Assembly (NCBI RefSeq): GCF_000003605.2
Contig: NW_003119425.1
Coordinates: forward strand, 1,659,763-1,671,260
DNA: 11,498 nt
Direction: 5' to 3'
Origin: Saccoglossus kowalevskii
Taxonomy: Eukaryota; Hemichordata; Enteropneusta; Harrimaniidae
Below the pieces are notes generated by a model that saw only the letters and a program-made list of their open reading frames with translations, did not search any database and had not been told where the DNA came from. Within the stretch, counting starts at the first letter, position 1, and the number at the start of each line of letters is the position of its first letter. A program made the position numbers and the translations under genes. Shown here piece by piece: positions 1-9,300 of this stretch.

Positions 1-28
1 TTTTTCGTTTGGGGGAAACTAAAACTGG

Positions 29-158
29 TCGCAATTTTCGAATAAGAATGAGTCGGCAATTTTTAGTGGAGTCGAAAATTTGGAGGTAAATAAAACACCG
101 AAACCCGGCAAATAAATAGGCGGTCAAATTTTTAGAGGGGTCGAAATTTTGGAGTTTT
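29..158. repeat. diverged tandem repeat, about 69-bp period
   Basis: The block gtcggcaatttttagtgga-gtcgaaaatttggag recurs 69 bases later as cggtcaaatttttagaggg-gtcgaaattttggag, and a third partial copy (gtcgcaattttcg) lies before it. The repeat may continue past the left edge. No coding potential is seen; it is probably part of a larger repeat family. Confidence 0.6.
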
Positions 159-175
159 CACGGTGCTAATTATTC

Positions 176-429
176 CATTTCAATGAAACTTAGTACAAAG
201 ATGCTCTAGGACAATGTACAAACCTAATTAGTTTGGGGTAAAAATCTGTTCATATTAATTCCCTAATAAGCATAATAATTCATAATTTTTTGGTTCTAAT
301 CACATTTCAATTAAACTTGGAGACATAGATTTTCTGTTACATTGCGCAGACCTCATTAGTTTTACACTCAAATCTGGTCATATTAATTTTCTGATTTGCA
401 TAATTAGTTTTCAGCTAAGTAATTTCGAA
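176..429. repeat. two diverged tandem units of about 127 bp
   Basis: Unit one begins catttcaatgaaac at 176 and unit two begins catttcaattaaac at 303. Shared landmarks follow in the same order: cctmattagttt, aaatctgktcatattaatt and gcataat. The spacing is constant at about 127 bases, so this is an old tandem duplication. From 430 to 780 the sequence is AT-rich with nothing recognisable. Confidence 0.6.
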
Positions 430-783
430 TTATATTTAATGTGTCTCCAATACTCTCAGCACATGGGAGTTCTTTCTAAGCTTTCTTTGATTGGACTTTA
501 CCTGTACCTCTATCTCAAACTTCAAAATGGCCATTTGGCAGTCATATTAATGCTAAAAATTCATCAAGCATTTCTATCAATCTGGAATTAGATCTTGGTC
601 ATGTATTGGCATTTTTTTTTCAAATTGAGTAAATATATTGGACATTGATCCACTTTGTTTTGCAGATCAAATCAAAATAGTTGATATTAAAGCTTGTAAC
701 ACTCTGGCTTCTTGACATTGTTCTATGCAGACATTTCAAGTTCTGCTTCAAAATGTCTGGTTTCAGTGTAATGTAATCTCTGA

Positions 784-789
784 AATAAA
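784..789 (+). promoter_or_regulatory. candidate plus-strand poly(A) signal of a convergent neighbour
   Basis: AATAAA on the plus strand (ctgaaataaaacattctg), only 34 bases from the minus-strand hexamer at 824-829. If both work, two genes would end tail to tail here. No plus-strand coding exon is visible to its left in the window. Confidence 0.2.
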
Positions 790-823
790 ACATTCTGGAC
801 TCCGACGTATGGTTTAGTCAATA

Positions 824-829
824 TTTATT
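824..829 (-). promoter_or_regulatory. candidate distal poly(A) signal for UVRAG
   Basis: AATAAA on the minus strand within AAAAATAAATATTG. It is the last such hexamer before the repeats at the left edge. Use as the real UVRAG poly(A) signal is inferred, not shown. Confidence 0.25.
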
Positions 830-2288
830 TTTGTAAAGTGGCACACTGTAAGTGCTGTTTACATGAAATTCCCTTCCCATATAATCCAGTCTGTACAATT
901 TACATGAATTATCGTAATTCAACAAAACCGTATCTTACAAACTCTAAAAAATGTATTGATAGTAAACAATTGTGGAAGGAGTCAGGATGCCAAAAACTGC
1001 TTCCTCTGATCATTTGCTGAAACGTCAAACACAGTTCTGCAGTTTACTATAGTGTTTCATGAATGTTCATTGCAAAACAGTCTGCTAACCATTCAGAATT
1101 TAACTTTGACATCAGATTTCAACAAGACAGATCATACCAATATCATAGAAATGCAAGTTGGAATACAAACAAGAAAAAATAAAACGTTTTGTAAATACGT
1201 AAACACATTTTATTATATGATTATGTTATTATTTAAAACACATGAATGTTTATTGGAGATTCTGTTAACACAATGCATTGATGAATGGTTTGCTTCCCCG
1301 GCCACCTTAATTACAAATACAATCCACAAAAATGCATGCTATGTTAAGATGTACCAGTTTCAAGTAATTTATCACAATATACACTGATTGGAAAATATAA
1401 TCAAATTCTGAATTTGACATGAGTAGCCTGTATCGCTGTTGCTTAGCAGTTACTGGTGTGAATACAAGAAAATACAGATAGAAATACTTGAAGACGCCAA
1501 CCCCGGTGAGCTATGAATAATTAAAATATACCTGTGCGAACCTATAAACCATTGATTTCATTCACTACTTTTACATTTTAATTAACACTGTATAACAAAA
1601 AACAATACTTAAATAATATTTTTACGGTCTTTTGCCACTAAAAACATCTCTTTGCTAAATTCCCCATGAGTAGTTGATGGTTCCAATGATAATCGTATGA
1701 CCCTGAGTGTTAAGATCTGACACAAAAGTTAAAAGTTCATTCTGCTGAACGGTTAAGTTTTGCAATGTATGTTTAACGAAACAATGTGGTACCCAGTGTA
1801 AATTAAAATGTTGGCCCACACAAGAAATATTGGCAATGCAGTTTATACATTTTCTTTTATTATGCCCACATTGAAGAACCGTGGCTTCAAACTCTACACG
1901 ACTTGCTCACATGATAATGCTAGCGAGACGGATTATGAGACAAAATAAAATACTATGTCCGACCAAAGTAACTACTAACTAGTGGTATTTTGCGTACAAT
2001 GGCCTATTCAGTGTTCATACATAAATAATTACACACAATAACTTATTGAAGTTACTTCAAACACAAACCACTCGGTATTCTCTGAATATCCGAAAAATTG
2101 GAGATTTTCAGTTTTAACCAATGATTACCCTGTTTTTGGCAGATACAGAATATAGCTCACAAAATTTATTGTAAAAACTACAATGAGCTTCATAATAACC
2201 AAAGATTTCATTGACATGCATAATAGTTTTCAACCAGGCAAACATATGGCGGTTGTGATAAAATGTATTGTCTAATACAGTTTGTTCT

Positions 2289-2296
2289 TATTTACA
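2289..2296 (-). promoter_or_regulatory. Pumilio-type element TGTAAATA in the 3' UTR
   Basis: The minus strand reads TGTAAATA, an exact match to the TGTANATA Pumilio/PUF recognition sequence, about 160 bases after the UVRAG stop codon. One 8-mer in AT-rich sequence can arise by chance, so this is only a candidate site for mRNA control. Confidence 0.25.
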
Positions 2297-2359
2297 TTCT
2301 CAAAAACGCAGCAAGGTTAGTAACCACCATTCGTTGTTTTGCCTGGAAATTATGGAATA

Positions 2360-2377
2360 TTTTTTTTTTTTTTTTTT
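2360..2377 (-). repeat. A18 homopolymer tract in the UVRAG 3' UTR
   Basis: Eighteen consecutive T on the plus strand are A18 in the UVRAG transcript, about 75 bases after the stop codon. The tract is genomically encoded and is not preceded by an AATAAA signal, so it is not by itself a poly(A) tail. Confidence 0.85.
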
Positions 2378-2452
2378 AAAGGCATGTTTCTTTTCCCTTT
2401 GAGCCCAAATAATGTACTGTTGCTACAATAGACTTGCAACCAACCTTTCCCC

Positions 2453-3311
2453 TCATATATTATTCCCAGTTTTTTGATGTACAGGACTTTGAAATCTGAA
2501 ACTAGTTGACCTCCCTGTATTAGAAAGTGCATCAGTCCGACTACTAATTTCATCCAACCCATCAAGAGCATTAACATTGTGTAAAATAGTGTTTGCATCG
2601 TCACTATTGCATACACTTACAGTACAATCATTTTCTGATGCTGCTGCCTCCTCAGAATCATCGCTGTCAACTTCTTGAGAAAATATTCTCCTTGGTGACT
2701 CCTTGCTAGGCCTTTCAATATTGTCTGTTGAATTTTCAACAGTTGCATTGTCTTTTTGAGTATAACAAGCAGCACCTTCATAAAGTTCAGAAGTTTCTTG
2801 CTCGTCAAGCTCTTCACTAGAATCGGACAAAATCTCGGCCGATGATTTTCTACTACCAAAATTGATAGTATTGGAGTCTATCTCCTCCTCCATAGTTATT
2901 GCTTCTTTACCAACTTCATCACTTTCTATCTCCCCTTGGTAACTCATGCTTACAACACCTTCTAGTTCTCGGACTCTGTCACTCCGTGTCCTGGGAGGTG
3001 ACATCACACTCCCTTGCAACTCTGATGCCGTCATATGCAATTGTACAAATGTTTCTGGGGAAGCAGAGTCAGTTGATTCAACGGAAATTCTTCTCCCTTT
3101 CAAGGGGGACCCATGTGGACTTGCCCGTGGGCTAACTTTCGGACTTGCCCGTGGACTTGCCTTTGGACTAACTTTAGGACTTCCTATTTTAGAGTGATTG
3201 GTCATTAACGGCTGTAAATCATCAGTCTGTGTTAACTGAGAATTATTAGATACTTTGGATGGCGTTATTGGCTTTTTCTCAGGATACACAGTCATCTGAT
3301 TCTGATAGTCG
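2453..3311 (-). CDS. UVRAG: UVRAG last coding exon: disordered, Ser/Pro-rich regulatory tail
   Basis: The acceptor is tttttcaacag at 3312-3322. The exon gives 285 residues and the TGA at 2453-2455. An open frame extends a few codons upstream of the acceptor with an ATG, but that part is intronic. Order of segments by visible residue: 344-370 seven SP dipeptides spaced every four residues; 372-379 GRRISVES, a basophilic-kinase type site that aligns with human HRKRASSEN; 404-412 SPPRTRS; 425-475 acidic stretch with [10 protein letters not shown]; 515-527 [12 protein letters not shown], a CK2-type acidic cluster; about 552-573 [15 protein letters not shown], matching the conserved human C-terminal block. 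No fold is expected. In human UVRAG this tail carries inhibitory mTORC1 sites; their equivalents here are inference. Confidence 0.92.
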
Positions 3312-6300
3312 CTGTTGAAAAACAAAACGGTAAAAAAAATTAACTTTAATCATTGGTGAGTGTTTTTTAAAAAAAAACACTTTCATCATTATAAATATCT
3401 CCTACTGGCACATTGAAACTGCACTACAAAATGATAAGTAAATAAAATAATTAGTGACAAAAAATGTTTTATAAAGTGCAACAAGCTAGAAAGATAGCAT
3501 GTACATCTGTGCTGAAAGTGAACATTTACTTCTCAAATATACAAAAGCACTACAAAAATGGAATATTGTCAATATTTGTCAACTATATTTATTATATTAG
3601 TATCATGCAACAAACAAGCAAACAACAAGAAAACAAACAAGAAAACAAACAAGCAGACAAACATCACAAGAAAAGTTCAGTTTTAAGACCACCACATTGG
3701 CGCGAAAATAAATCACCTTTGATGCCATCCGGAAGCTTGAAAGCATAAAATATCGGCTGTGGGGAAACACACAAATATTTAGAAAACAAAACAAAAATAT
3801 CTAATTAACAAACCTTGGCGTCTCCAAACTCATAGAAAAAGTATATTTATGCTAAAGTTTCAGTGAAAATTTTATGACAGTGGACTAGTGTACTGATTAA
3901 AATACAATTACAAGAACTGTCTTCGCTAACAATGGGTGGTCTTCACACATACATGTATATATTAAACTATGAAGCAAGTCTGCAGGATTATAGATGTATA
4001 CCGGCAAATAGATCTTAGTTGCAAATGGCCACTGCGAACAAGAAAGTAACAAGACTTGTTTTGACCTCCAAATAGTGTTCTATTGTATTGCATCATCATG
4101 TCCACTGTTATAAATGACATGGTTTTATAGGTCAGGGAAACGGTATACATGATATTGGAGGTGAATGGAACGCTATTAAAAACAAGATTTCTGTTGCTAT
4201 TTGCATCCAAGGTCCATTGAATTTTTATAATCCTCCAGCCAGGGTGAATTCCTGCACAAAGGAAATACTGTAAACAATTTTGCAGGAGAGAAGTTCAAAT
4301 CCCTTCCAGCAGGAAGATGTTCATGAATTTAATAAATACTTTATTATATTTCTAAGTTAAGGGTTTACAGTATTTTGGAAACATGTCAATCTATTCAGTT
4401 CTGCATTCTATTCAAATACCTTCTCTCTTGTAAAGATTTTTTAAGGAGCCTGACCATACTTTCCAGTCAAATTAGTATTATTTCACAGAGTTTCTACAAG
4501 GAGAATGTCTTTTCACTGAACAAGCATCCTCTATAGTCAGATAAAGATGATTCTTTTGTCTTTACTTTGAGTCTGCATGTGGTTTTACAATGAAAACAAT
4601 GTTTCTGTCTATTCTTTAATATTGCCATATTAATACCTTAGGTAGATGGTAACACAATTAAACATGGAATATAGTTTCAGTTGCAAAATACACTAAATGT
4701 CTTTTTGACTTTCTGCCTTTACAGTTACAAAAATAGTTTTAAAATCTAATCAAGATATATAATTCTTTCAAGAATTCAAATGATAGAAAAATAGATCATA
4801 CATGTAATTTGTGTGTCAGTATTAGAATGCAGAACTATATAGACATCAAAGATATTATCCAGACAAAGTCAAGGTGGCCATAGTAGTGCACACAGTCATT
4901 ACATTTTTGAAAACTTTTATTATAATTCTGGATTTATAATCTGAATCAGCATGAACCAAAGTTTTCAAACTGTACAGGAGTAGAAATTGTCAAGAAAAAC
5001 ATTTGGTATATACCAATGAAAAATGGTGTGCTAATTATTGTCAGGAAAATATAGTTAGACAATTTGTCTTACACTGTGTACATGTTTCCATCTATCATGA
5101 GGAATACATAGAAATAATATCACATGCTATATATTACTATCACTATAGTCATGCCATATATTAGAGGGTTAGTGGCATGCTACTTACAACTTTACTCCCC
5201 ACCTCAACTCCAGCAAACTCTTGAGATTAGGCAGTGTTGCTCTCAAGTCAGTTGTTGGAAGACCACAGAAATAGCGAAGCTGAGCCACATTCTTATTTAA
5301 TAAATACACAGCATAGTTGAACTGAAATCTCTCCTTGCCTTTGGAGTACAGAGGAAAACTGGATAAAATAAAAGATAGTAAAACTATTGAAACTTTGTCC
5401 TGGTAAGATTAATCTGAATATGGTAATAAGTGTAGACATCACAGTTGATACAATATGTACACTTGGCATAATATAAAGGTGTTCTTTGACTTGTGCTGAG
5501 TTATATGCCCTTGAATCACAATATTGTCCCATCACCAAGCAAGCTTGTACATAACAAAGCAGCCCCATTATCAACTGAAAACTGCAACCATGATCATTAT
5601 TTCAAATGATTCATTTTTTCTCTGAAATACCAATTAGTTTTCATTGTTCCAACAATATTAACCCAAATGCATTTTCATACATACTCTCTATCTCTGTCCT
5701 GAAGTTTATCATTCACATGATCCCTGATAATGGACCGTGATCCCCTGTGATACATTGGATAGCGTAGTGGTAGTTGTAAAAACTGAGACATTTTGATCAT
5801 TAAGTGACAGGTATATCCCAGTGCTGTGGATATCGTTGTCTCATCTGTTCCTATAGACGGTAAAGTAAGACTCTAAAATTTGTTTTTAAAGCAAGGTTAG
5901 TAATAAAATGATTTTTAAATTTAAACAACTTAAGTTAATGTTTTGGAACTGGAAAAAGGATGAAAATTGAAAAAGCTTGCTAAGGACCTAAAAATAAATT
6001 AAATGAAGCTATTAAAACAAACAATTCTTGGGTTTGGATATTTAAGCAGCAGAGATTAACAATTGCATTTTACGCCTGATACATATCTTTGACTTATTGG
6101 CCAAAATCACTGTGAACCAAACTTGAACTCTCACAATGTCACCGGTATAAATACATGAATATGAAAGTGTCCTGCCCTTGTTCTTATCAACCCTTGGCAG
6201 ATGCTTACCTGAGTAACCTTCAGCATTAGGCAACTTAACACCACATATAAGGTGCGTATGATTGCTTAACTCTACAATTGGATAAATAAAAGATAATTCA

Positions 6301-9300
6301 CTAACTAACTGTCGTCTCCTGGCACTTAGTTGAGACTTGTATTTTAGTAATATCTCCCTGTGAATTAAAAAAAATTATAAAGTGACAAATGTCAACAATA
6401 TTCATAAATAGTTAAGAGGCATCAAACCGGCTGTCAGCTGGCCATGGTTTGACATTTTTACAATAATCATATATTTGTGGATGGCAAGATTGTTCAATTG
6501 CATACAACAGTAAACTGATATCACCTTTTGTTGATATGTTCATTTCTATGTTCCTGTATCTGTACTTTATCTTTCCTAAGTCGTTCTCTTTTGGTAATTA
6601 CATCACGGGCTAAAACAAATAGAATTGGAACACAAATTTAGTGAAACTTACAACTTAGGGGTGATCTCATATTCAAACATGTAGGTCAAACCTACGAAAA
6701 CCCCAACCGCCCTAAACCGCCCTAACAAAACCCAGTTTTGCGGTTTGAACAATAGACAGTGCCGTTCAGGATGACCGCACGAATTTGCATAAAAACTGCG
6801 GTTCGAACCGATCTCATTCACACCTCATTCAAGCTGTTGTTTATTTTTAGGATTGACAGTGTTTACATTGCTTTTTGAAGACTAGATAGTTGTCTCCAAA
6901 ATGTGTCGATTTATTGGTGTGCAGTAGTCATTTTACCGTTTGTCTTGCCTAAAAAAAACACTCTTTCATATACCGGTGAACAGCGTGCTGAATAAATTGT
7001 TTTGTTTTGTTAAACTGTTACGCTCGAGTTGCAAATTGAGCAGAGGACGTAAATCAGACTTTTCATTGGGCTGGACAATTTATATGCATCAGAAGACGAA
7101 AATTTATTGATACAAAGTTGCACTTGAGACTCACGCTACAGTGTTCAATCCATTACTACTGTTGCGCGTTCAATTTCCAAACAGTTTTTTTCAGGAGTGC
7201 GGCATCGCAAAATCCGGAAAAACAAATGCAGCGTACCCATGGAAATTTATTCTGATTTGCTGCACATCGGTTATTTGCAGTTTTTTCTATTCAATTGCCA
7301 GTGACACGAAGAAACAGAAAATTAAATTAAATACACTCGCGCTGAAAGAACTTCTGTAAGCGATTCATCTGCAGACGAGACTGCTTATAAAAAAAACGAA
7401 CCCTGACCTCTGAAAATACCTTATTCATAGAGTGCCTTGTACTGAAGGCCGTCGCCCAAGGCGACACAGTGCACGTTGCGATATCGCAATCGATGCATGC
7501 TGGGTGACAAGGAGAAATTCTGATTGAGGTAACCAAGATGGCTGCGTTGAGTGCTTGATTTTCCGACGTGTTTAAAAACAACACCTCGCTGCCTAGTTTG
7601 ACCACAGTCCCTCAAGTCACTGTGCTTCGACGTACTTTCTAAAATAATCGTTTATTTTTAATTAACCGGGGGTTCGAAATGTGTGCATTTTGTCACAGAA
7701 ATGTAAGATATCGGCAGCGGTAAATACCCGCAATTTCCAGGCAATGCCGTCAGCTGACAATGATACGGTGGTCGTAATGTTAGCGCCGACTTTAGTTTTA
7801 CGCAGTGATAGAGGGACTGTGGTTTTGAGATCCGGGTTTTGAGATGCCTTCGCAGAAAACAATGATGCCATTATTGATTTAATACTTTCATTATATTTTG
7901 ATAACTCGCTCTCACAGACTTTACAAACCTAACCAAAAAATGTGTTCTATGAATTTATGACATGGGCACAAAACTGACTGTACTTGTTGCAGACAAAATG
8001 TACCAGTTCGCTCCATGGATAAACATGTTTTACTGACTATGCAAAATATATATATAACGTAAGTCCTGCGAAGCTGCTCATTAAAATTCTATTGCATTTT
8101 TTCCCTGTTCAGTTTCAAACATTAATTCACCATATATATCACAATATATATATCACAATTCAAATTTAATGACAAAATATAACAAACCATCGACATAATT
8201 AATTCCAGATAAATTGACTAATTATTCACAATAACAATTTTATTGACTTGTACCAATATGTAGGTTGTGGGAAACTAATTATTACCAATCACAGAAATAA
8301 ATAAATATAATTTTCATCACACTTATAAATGACATGATGTAAATAGATTTGTGAAACAAATGCAAGTTTGTTTTTTATTAGCATTTACATGACTTGCAAA
8401 GACAACCAATCGCTGCTGGAATTCTTAAAACTGCAAAATATAACACTCAGTATGAACATTGGGCTCCATAGTATGCATCTTATTTTTTTTCCTACTGAAA
8501 CCAGGCTGAAACAATATTGTAAAAAAAAACCTAGGTTTCCCTAGGTCTGTCTTCTTTGTTCTCTGTTGTTTGTTTTCAGTAGGGGCGTTAATGGGCAGTT
8601 AATCCGGAAGTTAGGTTCAAACCTACTACTAATTTGCATATTGTAGGTCTAGTAGGTCTGATTAGGGCTGGAAAGGGCAGGCCGGGTTAACTGAGGTTTG
8701 ACCCAGGTGTTTGAATATAAGATCACCCCTTACATTAAGACTGCACACACAATTTCAATACAAAAATTTGCCTGAAAATCTCTAATTTTTATTTCACAGA
8801 TTATTTATCTCTTTTGTGATCAAACACACCGGCTACATTGCCTAATTTTTCATGGTGTTCGTTTGAAAAACATTTTGCGAAAGTCTGAATATGACCCAGA
8901 AACTGACACTTGTGATTTGTATCTTTACAGAAAACATTTTTTGGCAGGACAATTTTTTTCCCTGGCTAAACTATGATTTACTAATTGGTTTAAAATTTGG
9001 AAATTAAGATTGTCTGTCTATGAAAGTGTACCTTTAGAGTCAATTCGAATTCCTGATCTGTGTTGCAATTCCCGTTCTCTTTGAAGTAGTCTACTCTGTC
9101 TTGCTACTTCTTCTTGCATTAATGTAACTTGTAAGTTCAGTGACTCTCGCTCTGCAAGCTGAAAACAAATATCAAAGAAAGCTTAGAAATAGTTCCACTG
9201 CACTGAAGGATAGGGTTAGCAGAGGATAATTCAAATTTTTACCATCTATAGTTGACTAACATTTCTGCAGACTTTGTTTGATTTGGCAGCACAGTACATA

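Larger units (their letters stand above)
824..2452 (-). other. UVRAG: probable UVRAG 3' UTR and downstream sequence
   Basis: About 1.6 kb of AT-rich sequence follows the UVRAG stop codon and contains no convincing coding exon on either strand. The open frames of 60-111 codons at 838-1387 have no Kozak context or family resemblance and look like chance. Several minus-strand AATAAA hexamers occur (2165-2170, 1856-1861, 1249-1254, 1209-1214, 824-829), so the true cleavage site cannot be chosen from sequence. The boundary at 824 is simply the most distal candidate. Confidence 0.4.
3312..5187 (-). other. UVRAG: last UVRAG intron (1,876 bp)
   Basis: The intron runs from gtaagt at 5182-5187 to the acceptor ending at 3312. 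It holds the AAAC/AAGA microsatellite at 3607-3664 and the small inverted-repeat element at 4268-4370. I see no conserved exon; the short open frames at 3464-3748 and 3962-4210 are low-complexity or unsupported. A missed small exon is possible, but the flanking exons already join in phase. Confidence 0.8.
6658..8729. mobile_element. PIF/Harbinger-like DNA transposon, apparently non-autonomous
   Basis: The element starts GGGGTGATCTCATATTCAAA and ends with the reverse complement of GGGGTGATCTTATATTCAAA. The terminal inverted repeats span 36 bases each (6658-6693, 8694-8729) with 32 identities. Both sides are flanked by TTA (6655-6657, 8730-8732), the 3-bp TWA-type duplication of PIF/Harbinger elements. 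Subterminal regions repeat AGGT/ACCT and GCCCTAA motifs. No transposase or Myb-like gene is readable; the longest open frames are 69-92 codons. The interior, at about 7020-7860, is richer in CpG than the surrounding intron. Confidence 0.75.
6610..9031 (-). other. UVRAG: UVRAG intron (2,422 bp) mostly occupied by a DNA transposon
   Basis: The intron separates the last two coiled-coil exons. 2,072 of its bases are the Harbinger-like element at 6658-8729 and its 3-bp duplication. Without it the intron would be about 350 bp, like its neighbours. The remaining flanks (6610-6654, 8733-9031) contain nothing recognisable. Confidence 0.85.

Noticed and set aside
838-1387. Plus-strand open frames of 60 and 111 codons
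   Set aside because: They begin without ATG in good context, are rich in Asn, Ile, Thr and Tyr as random AT-rich DNA gives, and lie in the probable UVRAG 3' UTR.
2899-3197. Plus-strand open frames with [18 protein letters not shown] repeats
   Set aside because: These are antisense shadows of the SPxx-coding minisatellite in the UVRAG tail.
3962-4210. 82-codon minus-strand open frame as a missed UVRAG exon between BARA2 and the tail
   Set aside because: No similarity to UVRAG or good splice sites in phase; the flanking exons already join directly with matching phase 2.
7141-7359. Open frame containing [15 protein letters not shown], recalling the IVGG...YPW start of trypsin-like proteases
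   Set aside because: The IVGG cleavage site and the following VSL strand are absent, the frame starts at a GTG, and no catalytic residues follow. Most likely coincidence inside the transposon.
7421-7615. Cys-rich reading ([15 protein letters not shown]) on the minus strand as a zinc-binding fragment
   Set aside because: Cysteine spacing matches no family I know and the frame overlaps the palindromic promoter-like DNA, which explains the composition.
8132-8160. atatatatcacaa repeated twice as a regulatory array
   Set aside because: A short AT microsatellite duplication; too little information for a specific claim.
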